Shown in pieces: positions 61,327 through 64,000 of a DNA stretch of 64,000 nt; position 1 is the first letter of the stretch; the number at the start of each line of letters is the position of its first letter. The stretch comes from an uncultured Cellvibrio sp. (lineage in GTDB: Bacteria > Pseudomonadota > Gammaproteobacteria > Pseudomonadales > Cellvibrionaceae), in NCBI GenBank assembly GCA_937958105.1, contig CALFXJ010000005.1:243143-307142 (forward strand), given 5' to 3'. The notes beneath the pieces are model-generated. The model was not told the origin of the DNA, ran no database searches, and saw only the letters and a list, made by a program, of their open reading frames with translations. The translations under genes and the position numbers were made by a program.

Positions 61327-62613
61327 ATGACCTTGCAACTGGATCAAGCGACTCCGGAACAATTGCGCCAGTGGGAAAGCCAGCTGGCTGCCGATTATCA
61401 AGCTATTCTCGATAAAAAACTCAATCTGGACCTGACGCGGGGCAAACCCTCTGCAGAGCAACTGGCGCTCTCAGATGCATTAGATGGAATTCTCAATGGC
61501 GATTACACCGCAGCTGATGGCACAGACACTCGCAATTACGGCGGACTGGACGGTTTGCCCGAAGCGAAGCAGTTGGGCGCAAATATTATGGGTGTCGAAG
61601 CATCCAATGTGCTGGTAGGCGGCAACAGCAGCCTGACACTGATGTTCCAGGTCATGCTGACTGCCCATCAATTCGGCTTGAAAGACGCGGCCAGCGCCTG
61701 GAAAAATGAAGGTGAAGTGAAATTCCTCTGTCCAGTACCGGGCTATGATCGTCATTACACTGTGTGCGAACAACTGGGCATCCAGATGGTAAATGTACCC
61801 ATGACTGCCACTGGTCCGGATATGGACGCGGTTGAAGCTCTGGTCAAGGCTGACAAGAGCATCAAGGGCATGTGGTGCGTACCCAAATATTCCAACCCGA
61901 CAGGTGTGGTATACAGTGACGAAACCGTAGAGCGCATCGCAAAGCTGGGCCAGATTGCCAGCGCGAATTTCCGTGTGTTCTGGGATAACGCCTATTCTGT
62001 TCACGACCTGATTCCAAATGCTCCACAACTGGCCAGCATCCTCGAAGCCACTCGTCGCAACGGCACCGAAGATTCTGTAATTCAGTTTGCCTCAACCTCC
62101 AAGATTACCCACGCGGGTTCCGGTGTTGCGTTTGTTGCAGCCAGCCCAGCCAACCTTGCTGGTTTTAAGAAATTTTTGAACACCTGCACCATTGGGCCAG
62201 ATAAAGTTAATCAGATTCGCCATACTCGTTTTCTGCCGACTAAAGATGCTTTGATGCAGCACATGCAAAAACATGCTGCATTACTCAATCCGCGTTTTGA
62301 TGCTGTATTGAGCGCCCTGTCAGAAGCGTTTGATGGTACGGATCTTGGCTCTTGGGAAAAACCGGTCGGCGGCTATTTCGTGTCATTTGATACACGTAAA
62401 AACTGCGCAAAAGAAACTGTGCGCCTTGCCGCCGAAGCCGGTGTTAAATTGACTCCAGCGGGTGCCACCTATCCCTACGGCAAAGACCCTGAAGACCGTA
62501 ATATCCGTATCGCGCCTTCGGTGCCGACTGTCCCTGAAGTTGTTGCGGCCATGCAGGTATTTGTCACCTGTGTGAAGCTCGCATCCGTCAGGCAGAAGCT
62601 TGCAGGCTTATAA
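61327..62613 (+). CDS. Class I/II PLP aminotransferase, aspartate-type subclass Ic
   Basis: 428 residues. Visible motifs: LNLDLTRGKPS near the N-terminus, GGNSSLTLMFQV for phosphate binding, PGYDRHYTVCEQLGI, YSNPTGVVYSDETVERIA, FWDNAYSVHDL and the PLP lysine in STSKITHAGSG. These match the subgroup exemplified by the type Ic aspartate aminotransferases (PF12897 class), whose members transaminate aspartate with 2-oxoglutarate. The exact substrate is not certain. It is monocistronic, with a terminator 15 bases downstream. Confidence 0.88.
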   Translation: MTLQLDQATPEQLRQWESQLAADYQAILDKKLNLDLTRGKPSAEQLALSDALDGILNGDYTAADGTDTRNYGGLDGLPEAKQLGANIMGVEASNVLVGGNSSLTLMFQVMLTAHQFGLKDAASAWKNEGEVKFLCPVPGYDRHYTVCEQLGIQMVNVPMTATGPDMDAVEALVKADKSIKGMWCVPKYSNPTGVVYSDETVERIAKLGQIASANFRVFWDNAYSVHDLIPNAPQLASILEATRRNGTEDSVIQFASTSKITHAGSGVAFVAASPANLAGFKKFLNTCTIGPDKVNQIRHTRFLPTKDALMQHMQKHAALLNPRFDAVLSALSEAFDGTDLGSWEKPVGGYFVSFDTRKNCAKETVRLAAEAGVKLTPAGATYPYGKDPEDRNIRIAPSVPTVPEVVAAMQVFVTCVKLASVRQKLAGL

Positions 62614-62627
62614 TTTATCCTGATACA

Positions 62628-62655
62628 GCCGCTCATCAACTGATGAGCGGCTTTT
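62628..62655 (+). terminator. Terminator after the aminotransferase gene
   Basis: GCCGCTCATCA and TGATGAGCGGC form a perfect 11-bp stem with a 2-base AC gap (effective loop larger), followed by TTTTATT. Confidence 0.85.
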
Positions 62656-62833
62656 ATTCAACCCGCCTCACGTCCCTCTCCATTGAACTTCCAAAGATTC
62701 AAATCTTCTAAAGATTTGTATTTACCGCTGAAAAGCTTCCATCGCATTCCAGAAACGACACATATACTTCGATTAATGGTGAGCAAATATCCCTCACCCA
62801 CTCGTATCTCGTTCGGACGTTGGAGACTGACTT

Positions 62834-63373
62834 ATGGGTGTTGCAGCTAGCGTAGAGAAGTACCTGAAAACCAAAGGCATTAATTTCACTCTTCTTGAAC
62901 ACGAATACAGCGAGGGATCTTTTAATACCGCCCGTGTTGCGCACATTGATGAAATCAGTCTGGCCAAAGCCGTTCTGGTTCGCGACGAAGATTTTCATTA
63001 CACGTTATGTGTCCTGCCATCGGGCAATAAAATTCTGCGTCATACGCTCAATCAAATTTTTGATCGCCATATGGAGCTGGTCGATGAAGACGAACTCCAT
63101 GGGATATTTCGGGATTGTGCTGCCGGCGCGGTGCCAGCCTTGGGAGAAGCTTACGGCTTGGACGTTATCTGGGACGAGGCGCTGATGCAGGCACCTACGA
63201 TATTCATTGAGGCGGGGGATCATCGGCATTTGATCTGCCTGGAGCAGAGCCAGTTCTCCAGACTGATGCAGGACAAGCTGCACGACAACTTCAGTACCGA
63301 GAGAGTCCGCCTCAAGCGACGCGAAAAAAACATTCCTCGCCGCAGGATGACACCGGAAGAATTGCGGCTCTGA
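62834..63373 (+). CDS. YbaK/ProX-type aminoacyl-tRNA deacylase domain protein
   Basis: 179 residues. The YbaK fold is clear: SVEKYLKTKGINFTLLEHEYSEGSF, the conserved Lys45 in ISLAKAVLVRD, and GAVPALGEAYGLDVIWDEAL. Free-standing members hydrolyse mischarged tRNA, such as Cys- or Ala-tRNA(Pro). A C-terminal basic tail (about 150-179, VRLKRREKNIPRRRMTPEE) is unusual for minimal editing domains and could help tRNA binding; that is inference. The gene is monocistronic and convergent with exbD. Confidence 0.88.
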   Translation: MGVAASVEKYLKTKGINFTLLEHEYSEGSFNTARVAHIDEISLAKAVLVRDEDFHYTLCVLPSGNKILRHTLNQIFDRHMELVDEDELHGIFRDCAAGAVPALGEAYGLDVIWDEALMQAPTIFIEAGDHRHLICLEQSQFSRLMQDKLHDNFSTERVRLKRREKNIPRRRMTPEELRL

Positions 63374-63396
63374 TGCCTGTTAACAGCAGCCCAAAT

Positions 63397-63432
63397 AAAA
63401 AAGCCCCGATGTTTCGGCATCGGGGCTTTTTA
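63397..63432. terminator. Bidirectional terminator between ybaK-like gene and exbD
   Basis: AAAAGCCCCGATG/CATCGGGGCTTTT form a 13-bp stem with a short loop, with A and T runs on both sides. It can stop transcripts arriving from either convergent gene. Confidence 0.9.
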
Positions 63433-63447
63433 ACTTATCGGGAACCG

Positions 63448-63861
63448 TTATTTGTTGAGCGGAACCAGTACAACATTTGGCGCTTTTGCTTCGCGCGCAG
63501 CATCGGCAACCACTACGTATGTCCCTGCATGAGCTTTAGGGTCGGCAGAGATGATGACACTCGCTTTTGGCAGCTCAGCACGCATACGCTCAATATTTGA
63601 ACGCACCGCACGCTCATCTACACGGCGATCTTCCATCCAGATCTGATTGTCCGCAGTGATACGCACAAGGATATTCTGCGGAGCATCTGGTGGCGGAGGA
63701 TTCTTGTTGTCTTCCGGGATATTGACATCAATACCGACTTCTTTAACGAACGAAGCGGTTACGATAAAGAAGATCAGCATGATAAAGACCACGTCCAGCA
63801 TAGGGGTCAGGTCGATATCGTTAGTTTCGTCAGCACTACGGCCTTTCTTTCTTCGGCTCAC
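63448..63861 (-). CDS. exbD: ExbD/TolR-family biopolymer transport protein
   Basis: 137 residues from a GTG start with AGAGGAG upstream. A basic tail, one transmembrane helix (about 22-40) and a periplasmic domain make up the protein. Asp23 in LTPMLDVVFIMLIFFI is the proton-path residue conserved in ExbD and TolR. The Pro-rich stretch NPPPPDAP follows the helix. ExbD works with ExbB to energise TonB, and so would power receptors like the one at 51.6 kb. Partner genes (exbB, tonB) are presumably beyond the right edge or elsewhere. A further exbD-type or exbB gene may lie upstream past 64000. Confidence 0.93.
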   Translation of the reverse strand: MSRRKKGRSADETNDIDLTPMLDVVFIMLIFFIVTASFVKEVGIDVNIPEDNKNPPPPDAPQNILVRITADNQIWMEDRRVDERAVRSNIERMRAELPKASVIISADPKAHAGTYVVVADAAREAKAPNVVLVPLNK

Positions 63862-64000
63862 CGCGATTACTCCTCTAGTGTTATAGCTGGTGTTATTGTA
63901 TGCCCCGCTGGCACGGAAAGAAGGCCATGTTACCAGCTTTCTGAAGCGAATGACTAATTCTTTATTGGCATGAAACTGCCTCTGATATCAGGCTCCGCAG
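63862..64000. other. Right-edge sequence upstream of exbD
   Basis: 139 bases. One minus-strand frame ends in a stop near 63950 after a short run (AEPDIRGSFMPIKN), which could be the tail of an upstream exbB or exbD gene; too little is visible to tell. No promoter was recognised. Confidence 0.3.

Overview
This 64-kb window is a chromosomal, mostly housekeeping segment of a gammaproteobacterium. Gene order follows the Pseudomonas/E. coli pattern: ampE-ampD, nadC, pilA, pilBCD, coaE, yacG, mutT, argJ, secA, lpxC, then the ftsZ-to-mraZ division and cell-wall cluster. Base composition looks moderate, roughly 50-55 percent GC by eye. A secreted GH16 laminarinase-type enzyme with a CBM6 module and a TonB-dependent receptor suggest a polysaccharide-degrading member of the Cellvibrionaceae (Cellvibrio, Teredinibacter or Saccharophagus-like). 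That placement is inference from content and synteny, not a search result.

Layout. 1-6 kb, minus strand: the start of phhB, class I fumarase, a membrane-anchored coiled-coil protein, sodB and groES-groEL, each separated by clear hairpin terminators. 6-8.7 kb: a roughly 1.1-kb gene-poor gap holding a 100-bp cruciform-like inverted repeat and a sigma-32-like groES promoter, then the GH16 gene. 8.7-17 kb: fxsA, a DUF481 outer-membrane protein, an alkyltransferase-like DNA-repair protein, the peptidoglycan-recycling genes ampG and ampD-ampE with yajQ between them, and a large DUF1631 protein. 17.4-25.7 kb: nadC, a pilin-glycosylation-type oligosaccharyltransferase, pilA with a textbook sigma-54 promoter, divergent pilBCD, and coaE. 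25.7-33 kb: yacG, a MutT-ThiE-like fusion, argJ, secA, an M23 peptidase-family protein in the position that secM holds in enterics, and lpxC.

33.6-50.6 kb is the complete dcw cluster, all on the minus strand and tightly packed, with many ATGA or TGATG overlaps: mraZ-rsmH-ftsL-ftsI-murE-murF-mraY-murD-ftsW-murG-murC-ddlB-ftsQ-ftsA-ftsZ. It is preceded by a sigma-70 promoter and four phased MraZ-type repeats. 50.9-51.3 kb is the RNase P RNA gene with its own promoter. A TonB-dependent receptor then sits between rnpB and rsmI, where Pseudomonas has no such gene. 54-64 kb: rsmI and divergent lpoA-yraN-diaA-dolP, lemA with an M48 peptidase, a type Ic aminotransferase, a YbaK-domain protein and exbD.

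No tRNA, CRISPR array, insertion sequence, prophage or classical defence island was recognised. The less ordinary signals are at the level of regulation and domain architecture: the pilA promoter and upstream palindrome, a terminator hairpin abutting the start codon of the pilin glycosyltransferase, a family of short dispersed inverted repeats, an SSQ instead of SSN motif in FtsI, the beta-gamma-crystallin-like insert in the GH16 enzyme, and the TonB receptor insertion.
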